Shown one piece after another: positions 1-8,736 of a stretch of DNA of 64,000 bases. Where the stretch lies: assembly GCF_002855575.1 (NCBI RefSeq), contig NZ_PKRQ01000001.1, forward strand, positions 434,001-498,000. The letters are read 5' to 3'. A program made the translations under genes and the position numbers. This DNA is from Tabrizicola sp. TH137. GTDB taxonomy: Bacteria > Pseudomonadota > Alphaproteobacteria > Rhodobacterales > Rhodobacteraceae. Numbering within the stretch: position 1 is the stretch's first letter; the number at the start of each line of letters is the position of its first letter. The notes beneath the pieces were generated by a model. That model was not told where the DNA came from. It saw only the letters and a list, made by a program, of their open reading frames with translations, and searched no databases.

Positions 1-1221
1 GGCCAGCCCGGCAATCGCCCAGATATGCCGCGCCGCAGGCCACCCCGCCTTGCCCGACCCACGATAGAGCGCCGCCGCCCGCACCCCTTCCGTCCGCGCC
101 AGCGGCCACAGCGTGAAGAGGAACGCCGTCACCACCCCATAGAACGCCGCCTCGATCAGGGGCAGCGGATAAAGTCCCACCTCCGCCGGGAAGGGCAGCG
201 CCGCCTCGATCACACCGCCAAAGATCAACGGCACCGATGCCCCCAGCGCCAGACCGATGGCCACCCCCAGCCCCGCCAGAACCCCGATCTGCATCAGGTA
301 GATGCGGAAGATCAGCCGCCCCTCGGCCCCAAGGGTTTTCAGCGTGGCAATGGTCGCCACCTTCCCCTCCAGATAGGCCCGCACCGCCGCCTGAACGCCC
401 ACGCCGCCCACGGCAAGGCCCGCGATCCCCACAAGGATCAGGAAAGACCCGATCCGGTCCACGAACCGCTCCACCCCCGGCGCGGCGCGGCGGCTGTCCT
501 GCCAGCGCATCCCGGCATCGGCAAACTCCGCCTCCGCCCGCCGCTCCATCTCGGCAAGGTCCGTGCCCACAGGCAGCACCAGCCGGTATTCCGTCTCGAA
601 CAGCGACCCCGGCTCCAACAGCCCCGACCCGGCCAGATCGGCCGTCCGCACTATCGTCCGCGGCCCCAGCGAAAACCCGCCATTCGCGCTGTCCGGTTCC
701 CGCAGCAGCACGCCACCCAGCCGGAACTCGCCCACGCCCATCCGCACCGGATCGCCCAGCGTCAGCCCCAGCCGATCCACCAGAACCTTGTCCATCACAA
801 GGCCCGCCCGGCCATCGACCACGGCCAGCGCCTCGGGCAAGGTTCCCGCCTCCAGCACCACCGACCCCAGCAGCGGATAGGCATCATCCACCGCCTTGAC
901 CTGCGTCAGCGCCGTCTCCTCGCCCACCACCACCATGGACCGGAAATCCACGATCTCCGACACCCGGTCGGAAACCCCTTCCATCCAGGCCCGCTCCTCT
1001 TCCGTGGCAAAGCGATAGGTGAACTCCATCTGCGCATCACCGCCCAGCAGCACCGCGCCCTGATCGCTCAGCCCCTGCTGGATCGCCGCCCGCACCAGCC
1101 CCACGGCGGCAATCGCCGCCACGCCCAGCGCAAGACAGGCCAGAAAGACCCGAAACCCCTTCACCCCCCCGCGCAATTCGCGCCGGGCAATCGTCCAGGC
1201 CAGTCTCAGATCGGGGCTCAC
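1..1221 (-). CDS. FtsX-like ABC transporter permease, 3' part missing
   Basis: This is the N-terminal 407 codons of an FtsX/MacB-type permease of the YbbP kind, the membrane partner of the ATPase encoded just upstream. The frame is open to the left edge, so the C-terminal part lies outside the window. It starts at a GTG (1219-1221) whose bases overlap the ATPase stop in a GTGA junction, which implies translational coupling. The first 50 residues hold an RRELRGG-type amphipathic start and one hydrophobic helix, followed by a large soluble domain and then further hydrophobic stretches. The ATPase-permease pair beside a TesA-like esterase is a recurrent proteobacterial arrangement (ybbA-ybbP-tesA). 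The substrate is unknown; lipids or lipoproteins are possible by analogy. Confidence 0.85.
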   Translation of the reverse strand, partial: MSPDLRLAWTIARRELRGGVKGFRVFLACLALGVAAIAAVGLVRAAIQQGLSDQGAVLLGGDAQMEFTYRFATEEERAWMEGVSDRVSEIVDFRSMVVVGEETALTQVKAVDDAYPLLGSVVLEAGTLPEALAVVDGRAGLVMDKVLVDRLGLTLGDPVRMGVGEFRLGGVLLREPDSANGGFSLGPRTIVRTADLAGSGLLEPGSLFETEYRLVLPVGTDLAEMERRAEAEFADAGMRWQDSRRAAPGVERFVDRIGSFLILVGIAGLAVGGVGVQAAVRAYLEGKVATIATLKTLGAEGRLIFRIYLMQIGVLAGLGVAIGLALGASVPLIFGGVIEAALPFPAEVGLYPLPLIEAAFYGVVTAFLFTLWPLARTEGVRAAALYRGSGKAGWPAARHIWAIAGLA

Positions 1222-1916
1222 GCCGCCACCTCCGGCTGAACCACCCGCCCATCCGCCAGCCGCACCACCCGGTCACAGCGCGCCGCCAGTTCCGGCGCAT
1301 GGGTCACCAGAACCAGCGTCGCCCCATGCCGGTCGCGCAAGCCGAACAGCAGGTCCATGATCGCCTGCCCGTTCACCCCATCCAGGTTCCCCGTCGGCTC
1401 ATCCGCCAGCAGGATCGCCGGTCGCGGCGCCGCCGCCCGCGCCAGCGCCACGCGCTGCTGCTCGCCCCCCGACATCTGGCTCGGGTAATGCCCCATCCGC
1501 TTGCCCAGACCCACGGCCTGCAACTCCGCCTCCGCTCGGGCAAAGGCATCCGGCACCCCCATCAACTCCAGGGGCACCGCCACATTCTCCAGCGCCGTCA
1601 TCGTGGGCATCAGATGGAAGGACTGGAACACCACCCCCATCTTCCCCCGCCGGAACCGCGCCAGCCCATCCTCATCCATCGCCGTCAGGTCCTGCCCCAG
1701 GGCGCGCACCTCGCCCCCCGTGGCCCGCTCCAGCCCCCCCATCAGCATCAACAGCGACGATTTCCCCGAACCCGACGGCCCGATCAGCCCAACCGTCTCG
1801 CCCGCATGAACTTCCAGTGATATGCCCTTGAGGATATCGACCGGCCCCGCATTTCCCGCCAAAGTCAACCGAACGTCCCTTAGCGCCAGAACCGCACCGA
1901 GCACCGCATCCGCCAT
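1218..1916 (-). CDS. ABC transporter ATP-binding protein (YbbA/LolD type)
   Basis: This 232-residue cytoplasmic ATPase should energise the FtsX-like permease encoded downstream. A Walker A motif (GPSGSGKSS), an ABC signature (MSGGEQQRVALARA) and a Walker B with the D-loop (LLADEPTGNLD) are all present, and the ADEPTGNLD form is typical of the MacB/LolD/YbbA branch. The chosen start is the ATG at 1914-1916 (MADAVLG). A longer frame to 2069 would run into the divergent esterase gene and has no family support. The 46 bp between this start and the esterase start must hold both promoters. Confidence 0.9.
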   Translation of the reverse strand: MADAVLGAVLALRDVRLTLAGNAGPVDILKGISLEVHAGETVGLIGPSGSGKSSLLMLMGGLERATGGEVRALGQDLTAMDEDGLARFRRGKMGVVFQSFHLMPTMTALENVAVPLELMGVPDAFARAEAELQAVGLGKRMGHYPSQMSGGEQQRVALARAAAPRPAILLADEPTGNLDGVNGQAIMDLLFGLRDRHGATLVLVTHAPELAARCDRVVRLADGRVVQPEVAA

Positions 1917-1962
1917 GAAAATCGCCTTCCAACTGTCCAGTGCCACATATGGCGCGCGCCAC

Positions 1963-2613
1963 ATGTTCCGCAACATCACATTGGCGACAGCCCTTGTAAC
2001 GCTGGCAGCCCTCCTTCCCGTCGCGGCACAGGCCGAACCCACCATCGTCGCCCTGGGCGACAGCCTCACCGCCGGCTACGGCCTGCCCGAAGGCGAAGGT
2101 CTGGTCCCCCAGCTCAACGCCTGGCTCGCCGCCCAGGGCTCCACCGCCACGGTCATCAACGCAGGCGTCTCGGGCGACACTTCCGCCGGCGGCCTCTCCC
2201 GCCTCGACTGGTCCCTCACCCCCGAAACCGACGCCCTCATCGTCACCCTCGGCGGCAACGACCTCCTCCGCGGCCTCCCGCCCGAGGAAACGCGCAAGAA
2301 CCTCGACGCCATCGTGAAATCCGCCACCGACCGCGGCCTCAAGGTGCTGATCATCCCGATGGAGGCGCCGGGCAATTTCGGCCCCGATTACAAGGCCGAT
2401 TTCGACGCCCTCTACACCGACATCGCCACCACCTATGGCGCGCAGATCACCCAACCCTTCTTCCGCCTCCTTGACGCGCAGGCCACCGATCCCGGCCAGA
2501 TCGCCCAATGGATGCAGGCCGACGGCATCCACCCCAACAAGGACGGCGTCGCCCGCGTGGTGGCCAGCCTCGGCCCCACCCTCCTCCAACTGGCCGACAG
2601 CACCACCGACTGA
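1963..2613 (+). CDS. tesA: Periplasmic GDSL arylesterase/acyl-CoA thioesterase-like (TesA family)
   Basis: A 216-residue SGNH hydrolase of the TesA (thioesterase I/lysophospholipase L1) family. Residues 1-24 form a signal peptide ending AAQA, so the enzyme acts in the periplasm. The GDSL block (ALGDSLTAGYG) puts the nucleophile at about Ser34. The block III motif GGNDLLRG and the C-terminal DGIHPN, which carries the catalytic Asp and His, are intact. The start is the ATG at 1963; the longer open frame upstream overlaps the divergent ATPase. It is transcribed away from the ABC exporter pair, as in many proteobacteria. Confidence 0.88.
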   Translation: MFRNITLATALVTLAALLPVAAQAEPTIVALGDSLTAGYGLPEGEGLVPQLNAWLAAQGSTATVINAGVSGDTSAGGLSRLDWSLTPETDALIVTLGGNDLLRGLPPEETRKNLDAIVKSATDRGLKVLIIPMEAPGNFGPDYKADFDALYTDIATTYGAQITQPFFRLLDAQATDPGQIAQWMQADGIHPNKDGVARVVASLGPTLLQLADSTTD

Positions 2614-2620
2614 CCCCACC

Positions 2621-2750
2621 CTTTCACCTTGGCCCAAATACTCACTCTTGCGCCCTCTCCCCACGGCGCAAGGCCACCCCCCCCTGAACCACCCCCCCTT
2701 CACCTTGGCCCAAATACTCACCTTGCGCCCTTTCCCCCTGGCGCACCGCT
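2621..2750. repeat. Two direct copies of an intergenic element with hairpins
   Basis: The gap between the esterase and the FAD-linked oxidase carries two copies of CACCTTGGCCCAAATACTCA, about 76 bp apart (from 2625 and from 2701). Each is followed by a similar GC-rich block. In the first copy this block can fold through TTGCGCC and GGCGCAA arms; the second copy's right arm is slightly decayed (GGCGCAC). The layout resembles a duplicated terminator-like or processing element. The remainder of the gap (2751-2845) is C-rich and shows nothing else. Confidence 0.6.
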
Positions 2751-2845
2751 GACGCCTCGCGCACCCCAACCAAACCCACCCCGCAATCCCCCTTGCAACT
2801 CCCCCGCCCCCGTCCGATGACTCGGCGCAAGACCGGAGCGCGCCC

Positions 2846-4258
2846 ATGTCCCTCATCCCCGCCCTGAAATCCCTGCTCGGCGAAACCCATGTCCTCACCG
2901 GCCCCGACATGGCCCGCTATGCGCGCGACTGGATGGGCACCTATGAAGGCAGCCCCCTCGCCGTCGCCCGCCCCGGCAGCACGGCGGACGTCGCCGCCAC
3001 CGTCAGACTGGCCGCAGATCACAACACCCCCATCATCCCCATCTCAGGCAATACCGGCCTCACCGGCGCGACCTATACCGAAGGCGGCCTCCTCCTCTCC
3101 ACCGAGCGGCTGAACCGCATCCGCGAAATCCGCCCCGCCTCCCGCCTCGCCATCGTCGAATCCGGCGTCATCCTCTCCCGCCTCCACGACGCCGCCGAAG
3201 ACCAGGGCCTCTACTTCCCCCTCTGGTTCGGTGCGCGCGGCTCGGCCATGATCGGCGGCGTCCTCTCCACCAACGCCGGCGGCTCCAACGTCCTGCGCTA
3301 TGGCTCCACCCGCGCGCTCTGCCTCGGGCTGGAGGTCGTCCTCCCCGATGGCCGCGTACTCGATCTCATGTCCGAACTGCACAAGGACAATTCGGGCTAT
3401 GATCTGAAAGACCTCTTCATCGGCGCCGAAGGCACGCTCGGCATCATCACCGCCGCGGTGATGAAACTCGTCCCCGCCCCCCGGGCGCATGCCACCGCCA
3501 CCCTCGCCGCCCGCTCCCTCCCCGACGCGCTGACCTTGCTCAACCGCCTGCAAGCCGCCACCGGGGGCCTTGTAGAGGCCTTCGAATACATGCCCGCCGA
3601 TTACATGGCGCGGCTGGAGCGCATCCGCCCCGATCTCGGCATCCCCTTCCCCGCCCATCGCGACTGCACCATCCTCGTGGAGATTGCCGCCACCGCCCCC
3701 GCCCTGACGACGGAAACGCCCCACGGCACCCTGCCGCTGACCGACCTTCTCGAAGACACCCTCGCCGCCCTGATGGAAGACGGCCTCATCCTCGACGCCA
3801 GCATCGCCCGCTCCTCCACCCAGCGCGCCGCCATGTGGGCGCGGCGCGAGGCCGCCGCCGAAATCGGTGCCGCCGTCAAACCCATGATCGACAGCGACAT
3901 CGCCCTCCCCCTCGACAAGGTGGAAACCTTCCTCGCCCGCATCGGCCCGCGCCTCGCCACCATCGCCCCCGGCGCCGAAACCGTGACCGTCGCCCATCTG
4001 GGCGATGGCAACCTGCATTTCTCCGTCTATCCCGGCGATCCGTCCAAAGACCTTTACGACCGCGTCATCCATGCCATCGAGGATATCGTGCAAGACCTCG
4101 GCGGCTCCTTCTCCGCCGAACATGGCGTCGGCCTGTCCAAGCTCAACTCCATGGCCCGCCGCAAGAACCCCGTCGCGCTCGACGTGATGCGCGCGCTGAA
4201 ACAGGCCCTCGACCCGGCCAACCTGATGAACCCCGGCAAGGTCGTTCCCCCGAAATGA
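2846..4258 (+). CDS. FAD-linked oxidase (D-2-hydroxyacid dehydrogenase, GlcD-like)
   Basis: A 470-residue flavoprotein of the PCMH/VAO superfamily, which oxidises 2-hydroxy acids such as D-lactate, glycolate or D-2-hydroxyglutarate. The N-terminal FAD-binding domain shows the phosphate-binding stretch PISGNTGLTGA and GGVLSTNAGG. The C-terminal FAD-oxidase domain has VAHLGDGNLHFSV and the EHGVGLSK motif near the end, both typical of the family. There is no signal peptide. Its stop codon overlaps the start of the MFS gene (ATGA), so the two are probably co-translated, suggesting that the transporter handles its substrate or product. The sequence alone does not settle which hydroxy acid is used. 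Confidence 0.88.
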   Translation: MSLIPALKSLLGETHVLTGPDMARYARDWMGTYEGSPLAVARPGSTADVAATVRLAADHNTPIIPISGNTGLTGATYTEGGLLLSTERLNRIREIRPASRLAIVESGVILSRLHDAAEDQGLYFPLWFGARGSAMIGGVLSTNAGGSNVLRYGSTRALCLGLEVVLPDGRVLDLMSELHKDNSGYDLKDLFIGAEGTLGIITAAVMKLVPAPRAHATATLAARSLPDALTLLNRLQAATGGLVEAFEYMPADYMARLERIRPDLGIPFPAHRDCTILVEIAATAPALTTETPHGTLPLTDLLEDTLAALMEDGLILDASIARSSTQRAAMWARREAAAEIGAAVKPMIDSDIALPLDKVETFLARIGPRLATIAPGAETVTVAHLGDGNLHFSVYPGDPSKDLYDRVIHAIEDIVQDLGGSFSAEHGVGLSKLNSMARRKNPVALDVMRALKQALDPANLMNPGKVVPPK

Positions 4259-5457
4259 CCTCCCTCTCCGTCCTGCGCGACCCGACCCTGCGCCTCATCG
4301 CCTGGGCGCTGCTGCTGCTCGGCGCGCTCAATGCCTCGGTCTATCCCTACCAGTCCCTGGTCGGCATCGAACGGCTCGGCCTCTCCGAAACGACCTTCGC
4401 CCTCATCCTCGCGCTGGCCTCTGCCGTTTCCGTCTTGGCCTCGGTCCTGCTCGGCATCCTGACGGATCAGCGCGCGAACCGCCGCCGCATCGCGCTGCTG
4501 ACCGCCGCTTCCGGCACCACCGGCGTCGGGCTGATGCTCCTTGCCCCCTCGCCGCTGACCTTCGCCCTCTGTCACGGGCTGCTCTTTCCCGTCGCCACTT
4601 CCCTCTACGGCCAGCTTTTCGCCCTTGCCCGCCTCGCCCGGTCCGATGACGGGGCGGCCCGCGATGCCATCCTTGCCACCCTCCGCTCGGCCATGTCGCT
4701 CAGCTTCCTCGCCATGCTGATCTTCTGGACCTTCGCCTTCGGCTGGGGGCTCGACGTGATGGCGGTCTATCTCTCGGCCACGCTGGCCGCCGTCATCCTG
4801 TCGGCGATGCTCCATCTCCATTGGCCCCGCGACGGCCAGACCGCATGGGAAGACCGCCCCTCCGGCCTCAACTTCCGCCGCGCCTTCGCCGAGATCGCCG
4901 AGGGCCGCATCCTCATCCGCCTGCTCCTCCTCGGTGCCATCGCCTCGGCGGGCAATCTCTACATGATCCTCACCGCGCTGGTGTTCGAGGCCTCGCCCAC
5001 CCGCGATGCCGGCGATGCCGCGCTCTATATCGGCCTCGTCGCCGGGTGGGAGGTGCCCTTCATGCTGCTCCTGCCGCTGCTGACCCGCCGCTTCCGCCGC
5101 GCCACGCTGATGGCGGCGGGGACGGCGCTCTATGTCACCCATCTCGCGCTGATGCCGGTCCTGACGGAAAGCGCCTGGCTCTGGGTCCTCACACTCTTGG
5201 CAGGGCTGGGCGGCACGGCCATCCTCACCCTGCCCATCGCCTATTACCAGGACCTGCTCGACGGTCGCCCCGGCGCGGCGGGCGCGATGATCGCGCTGCA
5301 ACGGCTGGCGGCGGAACTCCTTGCCGCTGCCGCCTTCGCGCTCGGCGCGGTGATCGGCGGGGGCTATGCCGTCACCGCATTGATGGGCGCGGGCATCGCG
5401 CTGCTCGGTGCCATCGCGCTCCTCTGGATCGACCGCCCGCGCCAAAGCGTTTCCTGA
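4255..5457 (+). CDS. MFS transporter
   Basis: A 400-residue integral membrane protein of the major facilitator superfamily, with about twelve hydrophobic segments and a basic loop (TDQRANRRR) after the second or third helix, as in the family's A-like motif. The general look is that of SetA/SetB-type efflux proteins, but this is a weak resemblance. The start is the ATG at 4255, overlapping the upstream stop by 4 bp; the longer upstream frame is antisense-free but is a shadow of the oxidase gene. The stop codon (5455-5457) lies inside a short palindrome (5450-5466). Confidence 0.85.
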   Translation: MTSLSVLRDPTLRLIAWALLLLGALNASVYPYQSLVGIERLGLSETTFALILALASAVSVLASVLLGILTDQRANRRRIALLTAASGTTGVGLMLLAPSPLTFALCHGLLFPVATSLYGQLFALARLARSDDGAARDAILATLRSAMSLSFLAMLIFWTFAFGWGLDVMAVYLSATLAAVILSAMLHLHWPRDGQTAWEDRPSGLNFRRAFAEIAEGRILIRLLLLGAIASAGNLYMILTALVFEASPTRDAGDAALYIGLVAGWEVPFMLLLPLLTRRFRRATLMAAGTALYVTHLALMPVLTESAWLWVLTLLAGLGGTAILTLPIAYYQDLLDGRPGAAGAMIALQRLAAELLAAAAFALGAVIGGGYAVTALMGAGIALLGAIALLWIDRPRQSVS

Positions 5458-5566
5458 CGCAGGAAAGGCAACGGACTGTGACGCACAGTCCGGCCCCCAA
5501 TCGGCGCCCCCGATGAAGGCGATTTCTGCGTGCAGAAATCGGCGCGAAATCTGCGTCAGATTTCGC
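5450..5566. repeat. Cluster of four short palindromes with TG-CGT/ACG-CA cores
   Basis: Four perfect inverted repeats lie almost head to tail after the MFS gene. They are TTTCCTGACGCAGGAAA (5450-5466), GGACTGTGACGCACAGTCC (5473-5491), GATTTCTGCGTGCAGAAATC (5521-5540) and GAAATCTGCGTCAGATTTC (5546-5564, extendable by one GC pair). Arms differ between units while the centre stays TG-CGT/ACG-CA. Each could fold as a tight hairpin. A second cluster with the same core is at 13197-13316. Confidence 0.75.
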
Positions 5567-5590
5567 CTCCCGACTCACCCCGGCAGATCA

Positions 5591-5712
5591 TGGTTAACAG
5601 GGCGCAACCCCACCGCGCGTGGCCACAGTTTGCGGCACAAAAGACGGCACAAGACACGGCACAGCCGTTTTCGCCCCAGTCAGGGAATTAACCCAGCGCG
5701 CGCAAGCCCTTA
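5591..5712. repeat. 12-bp iteron array, copy A
   Basis: A tandem array with a 12-bp period lies at 5617-5664: GCGTGGCCACAG, TTTGCGGCACAA, AAGACGGCACAA, GACACGGCACAG. A GGTTAAC box precedes it (5592-5598), and an ATTAACCCAGCG block plus CGCAAG follows it (about 5687-5706), running up to the hemC stop. Related arrays with the same flanks occur near 28.2 kb and 43.5 kb. Function unknown. Confidence 0.7.
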
Positions 5713-6654
5713 GCGCCAGCCAAAGAACCCGTCCCCGGCCCGCCCCAGCACCTCTTCCGCCAGATCGCGCCCCAGGGCCGCGGCATCCGAAACCACCCCC
5801 CGCCGCTCACCCGTGATCGACTCGCTGCCATCGGGCCGAAGGATCTCCCCCCGCAGCCAAAGCCGGTCCCCCTCGATCACCGCCAGCCCGGCAATCGGCG
5901 TCTCGCAAGACCCGTCCAGCCGCGCCAGGAACCCCCGCTCGGCGGCCAGACGCAGCCCCGTCTCACGGTCATGGATCGCCGACAGCATCCACTCAACCCG
6001 TTGATCTGCAATCCGTCTTTCCACCCCGATCGCGCCTTGCGCCACCGCAGGCAGCATCTCTTCCGGCGCAATCGCCGCCCGCGCCACATGCGCCATGCCC
6101 AGCCGGTTCAGCCCCGCCATGGCAAGGAAGGTCGCCACCGCCACCCCCTCTTCCAGCTTGCGCATCCGCGTCTGCACATTCCCCCGGAACTCCACCAGCC
6201 GCAGATCGGGCCGCCGCAGCGCCAGTTGCGCCCGCCGCCGCAGCGACGAAGACCCCACCACCGCCCCCTGCGGCAGATCGGCCAGCGACGCCACCCCCGG
6301 CGACACGAACCCGTCCCGCACATCCTCGCGCGGCAGATAGCAGTCCAGGATCAACCCCTCCGGCTGCACCGTCGGCATGTCCTTCATCGAATGAACCGCA
6401 ATATCTATGGCCTCCTCGATCAAGGCCTCCTCGATCTCGCGTGTGAACAGCCCCTTGCCACCGATCTCCTTCAGCGGCTTGTCCAGGATCTGATCCCCCG
6501 TCACCTTGATCACGACGATCTCGAACGCCGCTTCCGGCAGGTCGAAGGCCGCCATCAGGCAACGCCGCACCTCATGCGCCTGCCACAGCGCAAGGGGCGA
6601 ACCACGGGTTCCGATCTTCAAGGGCTGGGCGGGGGAGGGAAGCGGATGCGTCAT
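5710..6654 (-). CDS. hemC: Hydroxymethylbilane synthase (porphobilinogen deaminase)
   Basis: A 314-residue cytoplasmic enzyme that joins four porphobilinogens into hydroxymethylbilane in haem, sirohaem and (bacterio)chlorophyll synthesis. Family landmarks are the N-terminal IGTRGSPLALWQA, the Lys/Asp stretch HSMKDMPT, FRGNVQTRMRKL, and GSCETPIAG, in which Cys250 should carry the dipyrromethane cofactor. The length is normal for HemC. I chose the ATG at 6652-6654 (MTHPLP); an ATG four codons upstream is possible. The gene is divergent from hemE, the next enzyme but one in the pathway. Confidence 0.95.
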   Translation of the reverse strand: MTHPLPSPAQPLKIGTRGSPLALWQAHEVRRCLMAAFDLPEAAFEIVVIKVTGDQILDKPLKEIGGKGLFTREIEEALIEEAIDIAVHSMKDMPTVQPEGLILDCYLPREDVRDGFVSPGVASLADLPQGAVVGSSSLRRRAQLALRRPDLRLVEFRGNVQTRMRKLEEGVAVATFLAMAGLNRLGMAHVARAAIAPEEMLPAVAQGAIGVERRIADQRVEWMLSAIHDRETGLRLAAERGFLARLDGSCETPIAGLAVIEGDRLWLRGEILRPDGSESITGERRGVVSDAAALGRDLAEEVLGRAGDGFFGWR

Positions 6655-6793
6655 GCCCCAAGGCATACAACTGTCATCTTTGCCTGACAACTCTTGACAA
6701 GACCCCGCCGCCAGCCGACCCATGGGCCATGACGCCGCTTCGCGCCCCAACACACCTCGCGCCCCACCGGGGCGACGCCACGAAAGCCACCCC
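6655..6793. promoter_or_regulatory. Divergent hemC-hemE promoter region
   Basis: This 139-bp gap must hold the start signals of both tetrapyrrole genes. A TTGACA hexamer (6694-6699) is a candidate -35 element for hemE. TTGTCA occurs twice on the opposite strand (6684-6699) as a direct repeat with a 4-bp spacer. No FNR-type or other recognisable operator was seen. Assignments of individual elements are tentative. Confidence 0.35.
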
Positions 6794-7831
6794 ATGACCC
6801 AGCCCGCCAAGACCATCCTCCGCGCCCTCGCAGGCGAAACCCTGCCCACGCCGCCGATCTGGATGATGCGTCAGGCGGGCCGCTACCTGCCCGAATACCG
6901 CGCCACCCGCGCCCAGGCGGGCGATTTCCTCTCGCTCTGCTACAATCCCGACCTCGCCGCCGAAGTCACGCTACAGCCGATCCGCCGCTATGGCTTTGAT
7001 GCAGCGATCCTTTTCGCCGATATCCTGCTCTTGCCGCAGGCGCTTGGCCCGGAACTCTGGTTCGAAACCGGCGAAGGCCCGCGGATGGCAACCACCACCA
7101 CGATGGATCAGGTCAAGGCGCTCAAACCCACCGACGCGATCCACGACACCCTCTCCCCCGTCTATGAAACCGTCCGCATCCTCGCCCGCGAACTGCCGAA
7201 GGAAACCACCCTGATCGGCTTCGCCGGCGCCCCCTGGACCGTCGCCACCTACATGATCGCGGGCCGCGGGTCGAAAGACCAGGGCGCCGCCCACGCGCTC
7301 AAGAACACCGACCGTGCCACCTTCGAGGCCCTCATCGACCGCATCACCGAGGCGACTGTGGAATATCTCTCCGCCCAGGTCATCGCCGGGGCCGAGGTGG
7401 TCAAGCTCTTCGATTCCTGGGCCGGCTCCCTCAAGGGCAAGGATTTCGACGATTTCGCCGTCAAACCCGCCGCCCGCATCATCAGCGCGATGAAAGACCG
7501 CCACCCCGGCCTGCCCATCATCGCCTTCCCGCGCGAGGCAGGCGACGGCTATATCGGCTTCGCCGCCAGGACCGGCGCGGATTGCGTCGCCATCGACAAT
7601 TCGGTGACACCGGAATGGGCCGCCGAACATGTCCAGCCCGGCGGTTGCGTGCAGGGCAACCTTGCCCCCGAACACATGGTCACGGGGGGCGAGGCGCTCA
7701 TCCGCGAAACCCGCCGCGTGGTCGATGCCTTCCGCAAGGGTCCGCATATCTTCAACCTCGGCCATGGCATCACGCCGGATGCGAACCCCGACAATGTGCA
7801 ACTGATGATCGACACGGTCCGCGGGGCCTGA
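6794..7831 (+). CDS. hemE: Uroporphyrinogen decarboxylase
   Basis: A 345-residue cytoplasmic enzyme that decarboxylates uroporphyrinogen III to coproporphyrinogen III. The N-terminal signature [15 protein letters not shown] is diagnostic, and the invariant Asp lies in [12 protein letters not shown]. The length fits the family. The start is the ATG at 6794, after an upstream stretch with no family similarity. Together with hemC, hemF and hemN in this window it supplies haem, which the cbb3 oxidase cluster needs. Confidence 0.95.
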   Translation: MTQPAKTILRALAGETLPTPPIWMMRQAGRYLPEYRATRAQAGDFLSLCYNPDLAAEVTLQPIRRYGFDAAILFADILLLPQALGPELWFETGEGPRMATTTTMDQVKALKPTDAIHDTLSPVYETVRILARELPKETTLIGFAGAPWTVATYMIAGRGSKDQGAAHALKNTDRATFEALIDRITEATVEYLSAQVIAGAEVVKLFDSWAGSLKGKDFDDFAVKPAARIISAMKDRHPGLPIIAFPREAGDGYIGFAARTGADCVAIDNSVTPEWAAEHVQPGGCVQGNLAPEHMVTGGEALIRETRRVVDAFRKGPHIFNLGHGITPDANPDNVQLMIDTVRGA

Positions 7832-7832
7832 C

Positions 7833-8726
7833 ATGGCGCTCTGGGTCTGGGCCGCGCTGCTGGGGGCGCTGGCCCAGACCGGGCGCAACGCCACCCAGGC
7901 GGGGCTGACCAGCGCGCTGGGAACCGTCGGCGCGACGCAGGTCCGTTTCCTCTTCGGCCTGCCATTCGCCCTGCTTTTCCTTGCCATTCAAATCACTTGG
8001 ACCGGATCGCCCCTCCCCATCCCCGGCCCGGCCACCCTTGGCTGGACGGCCCTCGGCGCCTGGGCGCAGATCGCGGGAACCGCGCTCATGCTCCTGCTGA
8101 TGAAGGATCAATCCTTCGGCGTCGCCACCGCCTGGCTGAAGACCGAACCCGTCCTCGTGGCCCTCCTGGGCATCACCCTTCTGGGTGATCACCTCACCCC
8201 CGGCACGCTTGTCGCCATTGCCATCGCCACGGCGGGCGTGCTGATCCTGTCGATCAAGCCGGGGCCGCTGCGCACCCTGTTCCAGACCCGCCCCGCCGCG
8301 CTCGGCCTGATGGCAGGCCTCGGCTACGGCCTCGCCGCCATCGGCTTCCGCGGCGGCATCACCGCCCTGCCGGACGGGTCATTCCTCACCCGCGCCCTCA
8401 CCACGCTCACCCTCGCCCTGGCGATCCAGACCGCCACACTGCTGCTCTGGCTGATGCTCTTCGACCGGCCCGCGCTCAGGGGATCGTTCCGCGTCTGGCG
8501 CTCCTCCCTTGCCGCAGGCTTCCTCGGCGCCTTCGCCTCGGCCTGCTGGTTCACCGGCTTTTCCCTGACCTCCGCCGCCAATGTCCGCACGCTGGCGCTG
8601 GTGGAAATCCCCATGGCCCAGCTCGTCGCCCGCCTGCATTTCCGACAGAAAACCACGCTGCGCCAATATCTTGGCATGACGACGATCCTTCTCGGCGTCG
8701 CCGCCCTGCTCTGGCAGCAAGGCTGA
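7833..8726 (+). CDS. DMT/EamA-family transporter
   Basis: A 297-residue membrane protein with about ten hydrophobic helices arranged as two repeats, the form of the drug/metabolite transporter superfamily. It begins one base after the hemE stop, so the two genes probably share a transcript, but this does not prove a role in tetrapyrrole export. No substrate can be inferred from the sequence. Confidence 0.8.
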   Translation: MALWVWAALLGALAQTGRNATQAGLTSALGTVGATQVRFLFGLPFALLFLAIQITWTGSPLPIPGPATLGWTALGAWAQIAGTALMLLLMKDQSFGVATAWLKTEPVLVALLGITLLGDHLTPGTLVAIAIATAGVLILSIKPGPLRTLFQTRPAALGLMAGLGYGLAAIGFRGGITALPDGSFLTRALTTLTLALAIQTATLLLWLMLFDRPALRGSFRVWRSSLAAGFLGAFASACWFTGFSLTSAANVRTLALVEIPMAQLVARLHFRQKTTLRQYLGMTTILLGVAALLWQQG

Positions 8727-8736
8727 TCGCCGCGTC

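Noticed and set aside
5617-5664. CRISPR array at the 12-bp iterons
   Set aside because: Units are only 12 bp, contiguous, without spacers, and no cas genes are nearby.
6655-6793. Caulobacter-type replication origin next to hemE
   Set aside because: The gap is only 139 bp, without AT-rich stretch, DnaA boxes or CtrA sites, and the usual neighbours are missing. The skew switch lies about 30 kb away.
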